Assembly: GCA_022393335.1 (NCBI GenBank)
Contig: JAJEKB010021311.1
Coordinates: 320,963-384,962 of the forward strand
Reading direction: 5' to 3'
Length of the DNA: 64,000 nt
From: Macrotrachela quadricornifera
Taxonomy: Eukaryota > Rotifera > Eurotatoria > Philodinida > Philodinidae
In this document: in pieces, positions 25,148 through 36,799 of the stretch
Numbering within the stretch: position 1 is the stretch's first letter
Layout of the letters: each line of letters begins with the position of its first letter
The notes under the pieces: generated by a model
The model's input: only the letters and a program-made list of their open reading frames with translations
What the model was told of the DNA's origin: nothing
The model's database searches: none
Translations under genes and position numbers: made by a program

Positions 25148-25650
25148 TCTATATAATCGTATTTTTATGATCTATATTTTTGTGATTATATATAGAGCAA
25201 CAAGGTCATCTATGAAAAATATAAAGTAAAACTAAGATTTCATACGATGTTCTCCATACAAAATTAGTAAATGAGTGTTTTTGTATTCTTCAATCATCAT
25301 ATTTATTTTTATAACACTTCGAAGAAATAAGATTGTCACTCTCAACCACAAAAGTCGCTCCATCACTCATGTACAACTGTTCTTAAAATATAGAAGAAAG
25401 TCTTCTTCTGACGAGTAAAATAGAGAATGACATAATGCATTATATAATAAAAGCAAAATTGAAAAGAACCTAAAAATAACTGAAGTCCAAATTAATGTGT
25501 TTCATTTTTAATTCATGTACAAATGCTACGGTCTCCTAGCTCAAAAACTATGAGATTATATTGGATCGATATGCAGCGTCTTTATCTTCAAAGCATTTTT
25601 TATATATAAAAAAATTGTTTTTTTAAAGTTATTCATTTCATTCGTTTCTT
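25148..25650. other. Intergenic stretch 3' of the NHL/EGF gene
   Basis: This interval is AT-rich and non-coding. It should hold the 3' UTR of the minus-strand gene ending at 25651. No specific signal can be assigned with confidence. Confidence 0.4.
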
Positions 25651-28600
25651 CTAGCAAGTTGTTTGTTCAATATTTGATTCATTATTATTTGATAATGATG
25701 GTGCATTGACATAAATAAATCGTTGAATTACAGGCTTTCGTCTTTTAGCTTGTTTTTCTCGTCGAATTCTTTCTAATTCTTCACGTGTTGGATCAATACC
25801 AAAACAATATTTTAATATATCCATAATTATAACAAACATTGCAACAAATATTATAGCAATAATTGCAATATAAGCAAATGATTTTGAAACAATTTTATAA
25901 ATAATAATCTTTTTGGCAACTATTTCACAATGACGACCCGAATAACTATTACCAAGACATTCACATGTATAATTCAATAGTAATGGTCGACAAACACCAT
26001 TATTCTGACATGTAATATTTCCACAATAATTTATTTTTGTTTCACAATGATTTCCTTGCCAACCAGGTGCACATGAACAATTAAATTCTGTATCTGATAT
26101 ATTGTCACATGTACCTATAGACAAAATGATTTTCATTTTATTTATTTTGTAGTCAATGTAGAGGAGAGAGAATACATACCATTATTCCAACAAGTCTCCA
26201 ATTTACAAGGTCGATAATCAAGCTCACAATGAGTACCATTAATACCAGGTGGACATGAACAACGATAACCATGGTGGCTAGTGTCGATATTGTTGCATGT
26301 TCCATCATTTTGACATGGTTTAAGTATGTCACATGGTGTACTGGAAATGTTACAACTGAAACCGATTTTTGTTGAATTTTCACAAGTATTTGTATGAAAG
26401 AATAATGATAATGATTTAGCTAGAGAATATAAAAAAGTATATTCACATATTAAAACAAAAATAAATAACGAACTTGTTGGTATTGTACTCAAATCTATTC
26501 AAACGAAAAATATTTTGTTATACATAAGTTGATACAGAAGATGAATTTACCGTTAATACTTTTGATTGACCTAGCACTATCTTCTGTGCTTGTAATTGAC
26601 GTAGCACTATCTTCTGTACTTGTAATTGATGTAGCNNNNNNNNNNTGTAATTGATGTAGCACTATCTTTTGTACTTGTAATTGATGTAGCACCATTTTCT
26701 CTACTTGTAATTGATGTAGTACTATCTTTTGTACTTGTAATTGATGTAGCACTATCTTCTCTACTTGTAATTGATGTGTCTAAAACTAAAAAAATTATGA
26801 AGTATATTATTAATGGTAAAATAAATGTTCGACAAAGTATTTCTATCAGATTTATCTCCTTTTATAATTACAATCATCTCTCGTGTTCTAATTATCTTCA
26901 AAGTACTGTATCTATCCATAAAATTCAAAGTAAAATCCAATAATCTTCTCGATTATATCTTAAATAGATTCGACAAAAAAATATCATCTTCATTGTATTT
27001 AGTGGTTACTCTCAAAAATAAACTCAAAAATCATTGCAATCAATAGCCTTTCATACTTTGTCGTATCAAGATCGTATTCATATCACATAGTTAGTGACAC
27101 TTACATAATCGATTAATATAATGGAATATCTATGAAAATCAGATCACATTGTTTTTAGCAATATAACCGCTGAAGAAATAGAAGTCGAAACTCTATTTCT
27201 TTATAAGAATTGTACAAGTACAATTGAATCTTGATAAATGATATAACTTTAAAAACATGTTGTCTATGGTATTGAAAATAAAAATAAAAGTAATACAGAA
27301 AGAACACAATCGCTTCGTATATTTCTCCGTAAAATTAATCTTTTACCTAATTCTCCATGACTGGATTTTTTTAAACCAATACTATATGTACAAACCGTAA
27401 ATCCTATTGATGATTATATAAAGAATTTACTAATCAATGATATAAAAACCGTTTAATCGTTATACTAAACGATATTTATAACACTTGTTATGTAAGTACC
27501 TGTTATTAAGCTAGTGGATTGAATCATATTTGTTGAACTTTCTATTTAAAATAAAGATTATTTATATTAGTTAAATAAAGAGAAAAAGTATTGATCTTAC
27601 CCATGTTAACAGTCGATGTTGGTAATTTTTGTGATGTTTTGGTGACATCTAGATTCATATGAAATATTAATATTTAATAAATCTGTTTTTATTTTAAAAG
27701 AATTACAAGGCTATTTCTCAAGAATTTTCGTAAAAATTTTTATATATTCTAAAAATGAAAACACCTAAATATAAAACATTTACCACAAGAGTTGGTTGCT
27801 AGTAAAAACTTTTGAATTCGATGATTGTCTCGATCGGTAACGAATATATTTCCATAACTATCAAAACTAAGTCTTCGGGGTACCGATAGTTGATTGGGTT
27901 TTGAGCCTTGGTTTCCTTCACATGCTGCTAAGCATCGAAAGCCGTTCGAATTAGAGCCAACAATACGGTGCTTTTCGTCCACAATGAACAGAAAACCATC
28001 CGCATCAAGTATAATGCCACTTGGACATTTGAGTGTAAAAGACCTATTTGCATTTTTTCCTGCCACTGTTTCTCCATTTAAGTTTCCTGATTGGAAACGT
28101 TGAATTCTGTTGTTGCCACAATCTGCCACATACAAATTGAAGCTAATGTCAACGAAAATTCCTAAAGGCCTATCAAGCATAGTGGAGTATGATCCAGGAG
28201 AGCCCATGCCTGCTGCAGTTGTTTTCGCTTTCTGATCATCGCTACTCAATGAATTTTTGACAACCTTGTGAAGAGCATTCACAGAACAATAGAGAGTATT
28301 ATTAATATCGATAAAGAGTCCGTGACAAATATGATCGACAGACGTTACTGGGACGTTAATGTCGACATTTATTCTCCTTATATGTTCTCGATCAATTTGA
28401 CGACTGTTGCCAATGTAAATATCACCATTGATTGTCGCGAAGATACTGAGTGGCTGATACAAACCATTCGTGATAGTTATTGTCGGAGTAGTGTGACTTT
28501 CGGGCCATACTAAAACTTTATCGAAAGTGTAAGCGGCTACATAAACGATGTTATTGATGTCGATAAAAATTCCAATCGGCTTTTTCCCAACAGTATCGAT

Positions 28601-30252
28601 GCTTGCAAAAGTTGTAGCATTTGGATTCCATGTTGCATTGGAACAGAATTTTGGTTGATTGTAGGATATAGCTATAATATGAAAATGAAGGTTCACTAAG
28701 GACATTAACAATTGTGTGACTACTTAAACTTAAAATTTAGTTTTATTCGCTAAAAATTTTTTCAATTTATTCAAAATCATTTATAATTCACGTTAACATA
28801 AATGAAAAAAGTTTTAAAATAGGTTATCTTCTGCTAGAAATACAATGAACTTTGTAGATATTTCTATTCAAAACGGAAATATGGATCTGAAATCAATTAA
28901 ACTCTTGACATAAAAGCAAACGGGCAAAGATTTTTCTTTTAAGGTCACCGTTTTTAAAATGGACAAGATAGAAACTAAATCTCTTGCTAATCTTTATTTT
29001 AAAAATACGACAAAGACTTATACAATACAATACATGATCATGAGCGGTGAAAGGAGATTGAAGTAGGCGAAACAATCAAAAATTTGAAAAAAAAAGTTTA
29101 AAATATTTTGTCATCTCCGCATTCTCCTCAAAATAGATATGCTTTCTAGTATTCCTTGAATTGCTTCGATCATACCTTATGCATTAAGAGACAAAGGAAT
29201 AAAATACAATAGATCGGACTTCTTTTTTAATTTCTTTCTTTGTTCAATTTTTGGTATAACTATTTTTGTACATAAAATAACGTTGGAAAACTGTGAGTAT
29301 TGAAGCAAATATTGCACGAGTCATTAGATTGTCTTGAGATTTTGAAGACTTGAAAAGAAGCTCTAGTACAGCCTAGTCATTACCATCTACGTATTCTATG
29401 TGGATACTAACGATACCTATGTCTAAGTATGATAATAATTTCTCGCTCTATCTCAATCTCAAGCTTAAGTTAGCTGCTCTCGTTCAAAACATCTTAAGGA
29501 TTGCAAAAATTTTCTAATAGCTTCCTTCAAACTTGAATTTTCTCCAAATTCAGAGAGGATTGTCTAATATATGTCTCAAAAATTGGAGAAAATCAATTCA
29601 TCAAACTTTTCTAAATCTAAAGAAGACCGTAACCAAAATTTTTGGAATCAGGGATGACTTTGTTTTTCTCTGAATCATGCTGTTTCTGCACAGGATATAT
29701 AATAATGCTATGTGATTTATCATATTTCTGTATTGTTTGTCTTTAATAATTGCTCCTATTTTTCCCTGAAGAACGAAGACAATTAAAAAGTAGAAAAATC
29801 TATGGTGAACTGACGTATAGAAACAACTTAATGGAACAAATATGATACAGAAAATAAACTGGCACTTTTCAATTACTTATATATACATAGTTTTTTGTCT
29901 TTCGTTCTTATTGTGATTATCTCAAAATCTATGAAAATTGATAGAACAAATAAATCGAACTATTTGAAATTTTTATTTGGAACGTTTACCATTCTCATGT
30001 GTTTGTTTGATAAAAATAATTATTAAGATTCTATAATAAAATTTCTCTTTCAAAATGAAATAAGATAAAAAAAAAAACAAACAAATAAATTATTTCAAAA
30101 AAATGTCTGTTCAATAGATGCATCATTCTACACCAATCAGATTCTGCTTGATAAAGTATAGTTTCTTAAATAATAAATTATTCTATTGAAATATACTTAC
30201 CCAAAGACTGAGAATAACCAATTAAAATGGTTATCAATACTATTATCATCAT
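25651..30252 (-). CDS. Secreted-type NHL propeller / EGF / single-pass membrane protein
   Basis: Seven exons (minus strand): 30201-30252, 27784-28671, 27601-27648, 27500-27541, 26551-26779, 26180-26494 and 25651-26114. All introns are GT-AG and phase 1 (1529, 135, 59, 720, 56 and 65 nt). Exon 1 encodes a signal peptide (MMIIVLITILIGYSQSL). Exon 2 encodes six NHL blades (e.g. RPLGIFVDISFNLYVADCGN and PRRLSFDSYGNIFVTDRDN), predicted to close a six-bladed beta-propeller for extracellular binding. Exons 3-5 are Ser/Thr-rich linker. Exons 6-7 carry three EGF-like domains (CQNDGTC...CSCPPGINGTHC; CWNNGTCDN...CSCAPGWQGNHC; CQNNGVC...CECLGNSYSGRHC). One membrane helix follows (FAYIAIIAIIFVAMFVIIM), then a basic cytoplasmic tail. 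The protein is about 675 aa plus the unsequenced gap. Exon 6 may contain a further 54-nt in-frame intron (about 26419-26472). Likely a type I cell-surface protein; ligand unknown. Confidence 0.85.
26551..26779 (-). repeat. 30-bp coding tandem repeat (ATSITSTEDS linker)
   Basis: This is an exon made of about eight copies of a 30-bp unit encoding ATSITSTEDS and variants (T/R, K/E changes), a mucin-like Ser/Thr stalk between the NHL propeller and EGF domains. The acceptor is TTTAGTTTTAG before 26779 and the donor is GTAAAT after 26551. The array is interrupted by ten N bases, so copy number is unknown. Confidence 0.85.
26636..26645. other. Assembly gap (10 N) inside the tandem repeat
   Basis: There are ten N bases within the 30-bp repeat array. 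Repeat phase on both sides requires a missing length of 15 + 30k bases, and the reading frame requires a multiple of three. Ten is therefore a placeholder, not a measured size. Confidence 0.95.
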
Positions 30253-32139
30253 TTTTGATCTAAAAACAGAAAAAACCGTTATTTTATCAATAATGAAATT
30301 GACTTTCCAATATTTTCCTATTCAAAAAATGATTTATCACATAATAGTAGCCGAACGTAGGTTTTGAAAAGATAAAACATAGCAGTATTTCGATCATATA
30401 AAAGAGGATTTCTATATTAACTCCCTAATCGGTACAAACTACACTATGTTTTGCCTATAGAATAGTTGAAAAAACTCGTCCTCAAATCTGATTAGTCGAC
30501 CGAAGAGAACTCTTAGTCAATCATATTCAAAGAATAGTTATCTCTCCTATTTTAACGATGATACACGGTATTGTCCGCATCGATCTAAAGTTTAACAGGA
30601 GTTCTCTTTCATATGGCTCGACTAATCATTGATTTTGGCTTGGCAGTAATGAAGATTCTTCAAGCCAAGTTTTTCTGTAGTATGGTCAGACTAAAATACA
30701 TGACTGTTCGAGTCATTTGAAAAGAAACATCTGCTAACTTATACATTGGCGAAGACAACATCATGTTTTATCTTTATAATAGTGGAGAAAATCCAAGGGA
30801 AAACTAGTTGATTTCGAGCGATAAAATCAGCTGGAATTCCTTGGAATTATCTGTTTCTTTCATGTTCTAAACATTAATAAGAATAGACTTTAAAAAACAA
30901 AAACTTTTGTTTTACAAGTGTGCTTTCATTATTGTATTATTTTGTAGATCGTGTTGTATTTAAAAAAACAATCTGTACGTGATTTATTTCAATAAATTTA
31001 TTTTATGTAATTAACATATATATTTTTCTTTTATTGATGCATGATATTGAAACAATTTATTTTGTTCATGTAAAAAAATGAATAAAAATCATTCTATTGA
31101 ATATTATCAATTAGTCTAAATAAGTAAATCAATTTTATATTTCAAAATTTAGTAATATTTTGGTGATTTGTAAAATAAAATAAAAGATATTTTACGAAAT
31201 TTAGATATTATTAATTATTTTTTTTCAATTATTAATGAGTATTATAATGATAAAGAAAGTAGAAAAATGTCTTTGTAAATCATATTCTTTTATCATTCAA
31301 ATCATTGATTGTCAATATTTTGTTAAATTGTATTTATTCATTTTTCATTTCATATTTCTTGAGAATCAATATTTTTTCTTTCAATTGTAAATTAGACATG
31401 TGATCGTGTCATTTGCTCATTTAAACTTTATCTCAATTTTTCTGTCTACCAAACATCAAGCACGTTTTATTAATAAAACTATGTAATATGACACCTTTTT
31501 TTTGCTATCTCATTACATATGAGACAAATTCATAAAAAAAATCATTATTAATATTGTGCGCATTTGAAATCTATAGTGCGGACTAAAAAACCTTAACCAT
31601 CCTGAAATGTTTCAATATTTCAAGTTGTTGACTTCAAATTTTGACTGAGTGTATAATATGAAAAGTGCTAATTGTAGGAACTAAATTGAATATTAATTCA
31701 ATGTAATAAGATAGAGTTAGATATCAAACACCGTCTTTACATTGTCTTGTGCATATTTCAAGTATACAATTATTGTGGATTCTGCACAACCTGCCATTTA
31801 AAAGTCTTATTTATTAGTTTTATCCAATCAATTTTTTTAATTCGTTTTTACGAACATCATCTGTAGATTAATCAGTTCACTAGACTCGTATGAATTAATT
31901 AGCACTAATTAATGATATAAAAGAAAAGAAAAAAATTTTGTATCAGGTTTGTTTATTATTTTAAGGAATTGATAATGAACTTACAAGAGAATGTCATTAA
32001 CTTAGAATTTTCTGTTTTTTTAGACTCTAATTGTTTAGAAAAGAAAGATTTTCGGATGAAATTTCAGAACATTCTACTCATAAATTGATCTATCTTTTGG
32101 GCAAAATCTAAGATTGAAATACCGTTATTCAATTTATTG
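30253..32139. other. Intergenic interval upstream of the NHL/EGF gene
   Basis: The interval is AT-rich. It should contain the promoter and 5' UTR of the minus-strand gene starting at 30252; no motif can be assigned. A small MITE lies at 30489-30636 (separate entry). No gene is supported. Confidence 0.45.
30489..30636. mobile_element. Small MITE-like inverted repeat
   Basis: TGATTAGTCGACC...GAAGAGAACTC at the left is matched by GAGTTCTCTTTCATATGGCTCGACTAATCA at the right, giving imperfect ~28-bp terminal inverted repeats around ~95 bp of unique sequence. There is no coding content. Confidence 0.5.
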
Positions 32140-32875
32140 ATATCCCTAGTGAATGTACTGACATGAAGGTACCTAAAAAAGTACCCTGGTACAAGAATGT
32201 CCCAACAACTTGAGGGTACTTAAGTACTTTGTCAAGTACCCTGTTGGAAAGTGTTCAGTAAATAAGTACTATTGCACAGTATTTTTGGGTACCCTGGCGC
32301 CAAAATTGCAGTATTTTGATGGTCGATGACCGAACCTCACCCTCACCTCATTTTTTATTTTTTTATTTTAAGGCATTTTATGACATTTTTTCGATTTAAA
32401 TGAATTTTTCCAATTCTGAAAATTCAGTCAGGTCAATTTTGAAATGTGACCTCCGAACCTAAGTTGGTTGGATCTCCATCAAACCACTTCAAGGTAGTCC
32501 TCTCTCAATTTTTTATCGAGATCGGCATGTTCTCGACTAGTAAATAGTCAAGAAAGAATTTTGAAAAAAAATGAATTTCTTACGTTTCGTCTAGTTGTTT
32601 ATATTAAGCTGTGTGCGCAAAAGAAAACGGTGAATGAACAGTTTGCTGCACAGAACGAGACAAATTTAGGGTACCCTGTAGAAATTTTCTCAGTAAATTT
32701 ATACATGTGGGTACCCATACAAGTACTTATTTAGTAAACATACTGGTATGGGTACCTAATGCAGTACCTACATCAGTATAATTACTAAGACTTTTTCGAA
32801 GTACCCATATCGGGTACCCTGGTGAAAATTTCTCAGTAATGGGTACCCTAAGCTCAGTACATTCACTAGGGATAT
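32140..32875. mobile_element. 736-bp MITE with perfect 22-bp TIRs and GGTACC-rich interior
   Basis: Left 32140-32161 reads ATATCCCTAGTGAATGTACTGA (22 bp) and is the exact reverse complement of the right end 32854-32875. Subterminal regions on both sides contain many GGTACC/GTACCC/AAGTACTT words (about 32167-32300 and 32665-32850), typical of transposase-binding arrays. The unique middle is non-coding. If the core TIR is CCCTAGTG, the flanking ATAT on both sides may be the target duplication. No transposase; non-autonomous. The CCCTAG end recalls piggyBac, but a TTAA target duplication is absent. Confidence 0.8.
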
Positions 32876-33179
32876 ACCATTTCATGGACTAAAAAATGAA
32901 TAAAATATCTACAACTCTAAGTGGAAGAGTTGAAAGCATTTATTCTTTTAAGGTTACTTATATCTTACTGAAGTTGATCCATATTTTTCAAGTAAATCTC
33001 TATTTAGTCATAATGAAATTGCTGATATTGTTTTTTCGATTTCTTGTTTTATATCTCAACATATCATAAATACGATATCGCAATTATTCAGAATGAATTA
33101 AATGATACGATGGTTGGAGTTAATATAATCGATCAAATGATGATGCTTTTATTTATTCTTTGAAAAAAAATGTAAAAGA
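32876..33179. other. AT-rich spacer
   Basis: No gene or repeat is recognised. Confidence 0.4.
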
Positions 33180-34958
33180 AAATTATTATATTGTCTTCAG
33201 ATATTCGTAGCACTCAAAAAGTATCTGTGTAAAAATTTGCTTAATTTGTTCGAAAAAATAATTATCAGGAAGAGGACTAAGAAGTATATTAGTATATTGA
33301 AAATTTTTCTTTCCAAGCCAAACAGAAACTGTTTTATAATCATTTTGACAAGTAGTATTAATGGTGTTTTGAGCAAACTAGTCAACGATTTCTATAATCA
33401 ATTTCATATCTTCAACATTTAATTTAATTGTTGATAGATTTTCACATTGTTTAAGAATCATTTTTATTTGCTTTAAATCATCTATTGGAATTTCTAAATG
33501 TTTAATATGATGTGGAAGAATTGGATAAAGATTTTTGGTAATTCGATCCGATTGGTTAGTATAGAAATTAGTTTGAATAATTAACGAAGAAAGATTATGA
33601 GCTTGTTTCATGAATTTATCAATATTTATCCATATATATTGATTATATTCATGAAAATAATTGCTAAATATTTTCATTTGAATAATTCGTGAAATATCAA
33701 TAAATGTAGAAAGTGATTTTAATGAATATAATGAGTAATTTGTCCAAAATTGAAAATAAATTTCATTTACATTAGGAAATACAGGATGATTTGCCATTGT
33801 TTTCTAAAAACAATAAAATCTAAGCATAGAATTTCAAATTGAATAACATACTTTTTCTTCAATATCATCAGCTAGGAAATCAGTCCAATCTAATTTCAAT
33901 GATTTGATATTATCCATCATTAATAGATCATTATTCATCATTAAAGGATAAGTAGATATTGAAATTTTTTTCGATTTAGGTATATAATATATATTAGAAT
34001 TGCATATTGGTAATGAATAAAAATGAATAGTTATTGAAGATTGAAAATGACATTCACAAGTAATAAACCATTTTTTATATTTAATCCAAAATGATGTTTG
34101 AAATGATTTAATTATTAATTCTAGATCTGTTAAAGATAATATAGATGAATTTGAATAAATAAAATAAAATTCAAATTTATTCAATTGAGATAAATTTTTT
34201 TTAATGAATTTTTTCCATCCATTATTCCTTTTCCATTAATTAATTTTAAATGAATAAGTGATGGTGTTAATAATAGAAATAATTCAAGTTTATCAATGGT
34301 TACATTAACATATTTAATAGTTAATGATATTACCTGTTGAAAACATATTAAAGATGAATCTTTAGTCAACTTTTTTGGAAATTCGTTTATATTGAGTATG
34401 TTCAAATGAGGAGAATATTGAAATATTTTACTAAGATCATCTATATTTATGTCATTATTTATTGTTAAATTTCTAATTGCACAATTGATTGGCCATGAAA
34501 TATTTAATAGTATCTCAGATTTTATGTTTAATTCTAGTTTACGAAGATTTAATTGTGAAACTACTAATGAGAGAAGATTTAGAGTTTTATTTGTATAACT
34601 ATGATTGTATTTTCGAATAAAGTGAAGTAAGTATATTAAGATTAAAATGATCTAAAAAAAAGTTTAGTTGTGATTCATTAACATGAAGAAGAATTAAAGG
34701 ACGAAGTCTAGTAAATTGTTTAAAATTAGCAAGTGAAATAAATAAATCAATTTGATTTGATGTTTGATTATCATTGGAAAGCGTTATTGATATAACATTT
34801 TCAGGGTTAATTAATCGACAGAGAACATAAAAATTTGACTTTGAAATTAATTGAAAATTCATAACATATCGATTATAAGTGCTAACGACTGTTTGAAATA
34901 ATCTTGATATTAATCGACTTGGCAATCTTTCAATTGTTGGATTTATATCATTTAACAT
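33180..34958 (-). pseudogene. Decayed F-box/LRR-like gene
   Basis: The gene is readable on the minus strand from an ATG at 34958 but damaged. The N-terminus (MLNDINPTIERLPSRLI) keeps a remnant of the F-box start but has lost most of the box. The family core then follows (NPENVISITLSNDNQTSNQI). A frame change occurs near 34600, and another at 34190-34220, just before the family motif KKFIKKNLSQLNKFEFYF. The aromatic motif FWIKYKKWFITCECHFQS is intact. A probable 47-nt intron (GTATGT...TTTTTAG, about 33799-33845) joins EEK to the last exon. A TAG at 33378-33380 precedes the usual C-terminal segment, which remains open to about 33180. Same family as the genes at 15.2, 19.7 and 22.4 kb, opposite strand. 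Confidence 0.8.
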
Positions 34959-36799
34959 TGCTACAATAATGATATTCTACGTTGGAAGCTTTAATATGTA
35001 TTAATTATAACGATGCGGAAGAGCTATACGTATTTATTGCAATATAGTACTTTTATCTCTAATATGAACCACGAATAAAATGAAAAAAAACCTATGATAT
35101 GTTCTTTGTCATGAATGGGAAACAAGGAAGTATGAAAAATAATTGAATAATTAAATAGAATTACTTGTGTGTGTCAAAGTGGCGTGATCTTCCATATCTG
35201 AATCCATTTTCAGAAAGCCCATGAAAAACTGCATCGATCTATATAAAAACATCTGGAAAAAAATTTGGACATAAATTTTCCCAAAGACTTCAAGAAGCTA
35301 TTTAGGGCCTAAAACCTATATTTTGTGATAGCCGACCGGCCATGTCACTTAAAGGAAAATCGTTTAGTTTCGATTTGAATTGAATTTCGATTTCGAAAGT
35401 TTCAAAAGAAAGCTCATATGATGGCTTCTCAAAATGCAAAATATTACTTCCCTATGATGTATTTATGCCAATACCAGGAGATTCACATCGTCATTTTCCT
35501 TCAATCTTTCATACATGTTGACTTCATTAAAGGTCTGTTATATTAATACTAAGATACAATTTTGTAGATCTCATCAAAAGAAACATGTTGATAGAATGGA
35601 ATCGCCGTACAACTGTTTTCATTTTTCCAAGTTGATACTGTAGAGAGACGGAAAATAAACAAATGGAAGGCAAAAATCATATCTATCAATCATTCAATGC
35701 CTATTGAGTTCGAACGGTGTATATAATGTAGACCTCAAAATGATAAGTGCCATTGGGCCTTCTGTTCAGAGTTATAGGCATTTTACCGAAATTTTAGTCT
35801 ATGACATTGTTTATACCAAAAAAAATTGAATGGCAGTATTTCAAGCTGAAACTTTTCCTTTAGACAGGTCTATTATTGAAGTCAATGCCCTGAAAATTTC
35901 AGCTCAAAGGACTATTTTCTTTCTGAGATACTAAAGTTCCTCAAACCAAAACACATCTAGCATTGTTTGTAAGATGCGACTGATTTTCCGAACTTTCATA
36001 TCTCGTGAAAAGAAAGATTCTTTCGAGCTGAAATTTTTAAGACATTTCCTTCAGTAATTCATCTGTCTGTGGACAAAGCCTCAGATTTTCTTCGTTGAAA
36101 AAACAAAAATAGATGTTAGAAAAAGCTCAAAAGTGAAATTCAAGGTTTTTATTTCAGTCAAAGAGCAAAAGTATCCATAGCCGTAAGACAGCTCATTCAT
36201 CATCGTCAATCTATATAACAATAAAGCTACAGTCGATTTCAATGTGGTAGAATCGAGAGAAAAACCAATATCAAAAAGAAAACGAATACGTCTCATCAAA
36301 CATATATTCAATCATTCCCCTTAAACCAATAACAAAGATAAACCATACTCCAGACAAAGACAATAACGAGAAACAGGAATTCCCTTGAATCAGACTTATT
36401 CAACAATTTCTGTAGGACAATATAAAAGGAACCGAAACCTTTTCATGTTTTAATTAGACAAGGGTATCAAACCACATATATATTTCTCTTCCATTCAGTA
36501 GCTGTGCATAAAATCCAAATTACTATCCTACATCCCAATATAATTGCAAACAGGCCCTGTTAGTGAACGAACACAGCCAAAATCCGATGCCAAAATCACA
36601 AATTACAAATCATAGAAAAACAACGGACAACTGTAATACTAATCTCATCATAATTGCATCGATAAAATCACGATCACATAACAGTTAGTGGATGACTACA
36701 CCAAAACCTATAATCACAATTTCCAACTACACAAAATACTAATACACAGTAAATGAATATGGCTGAACACCAGATTATTCACACTACCTGTATTAACTT
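34959..36799. other. Non-coding interval with an inverted-repeat fragment
   Basis: No gene is supported (the minus frame at 36081-36311 lacks protein features). An imperfect inverted repeat links about 35862-35935 with 35995-36072, both carrying AAAATTTCAGCTC followed by an A/G-rich tract and GAGATA; this is probably another small foldback element. The last ~300 bp grades into the AATAATG..ATCGAAAT words of the adjoining satellite. Confidence 0.45.
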
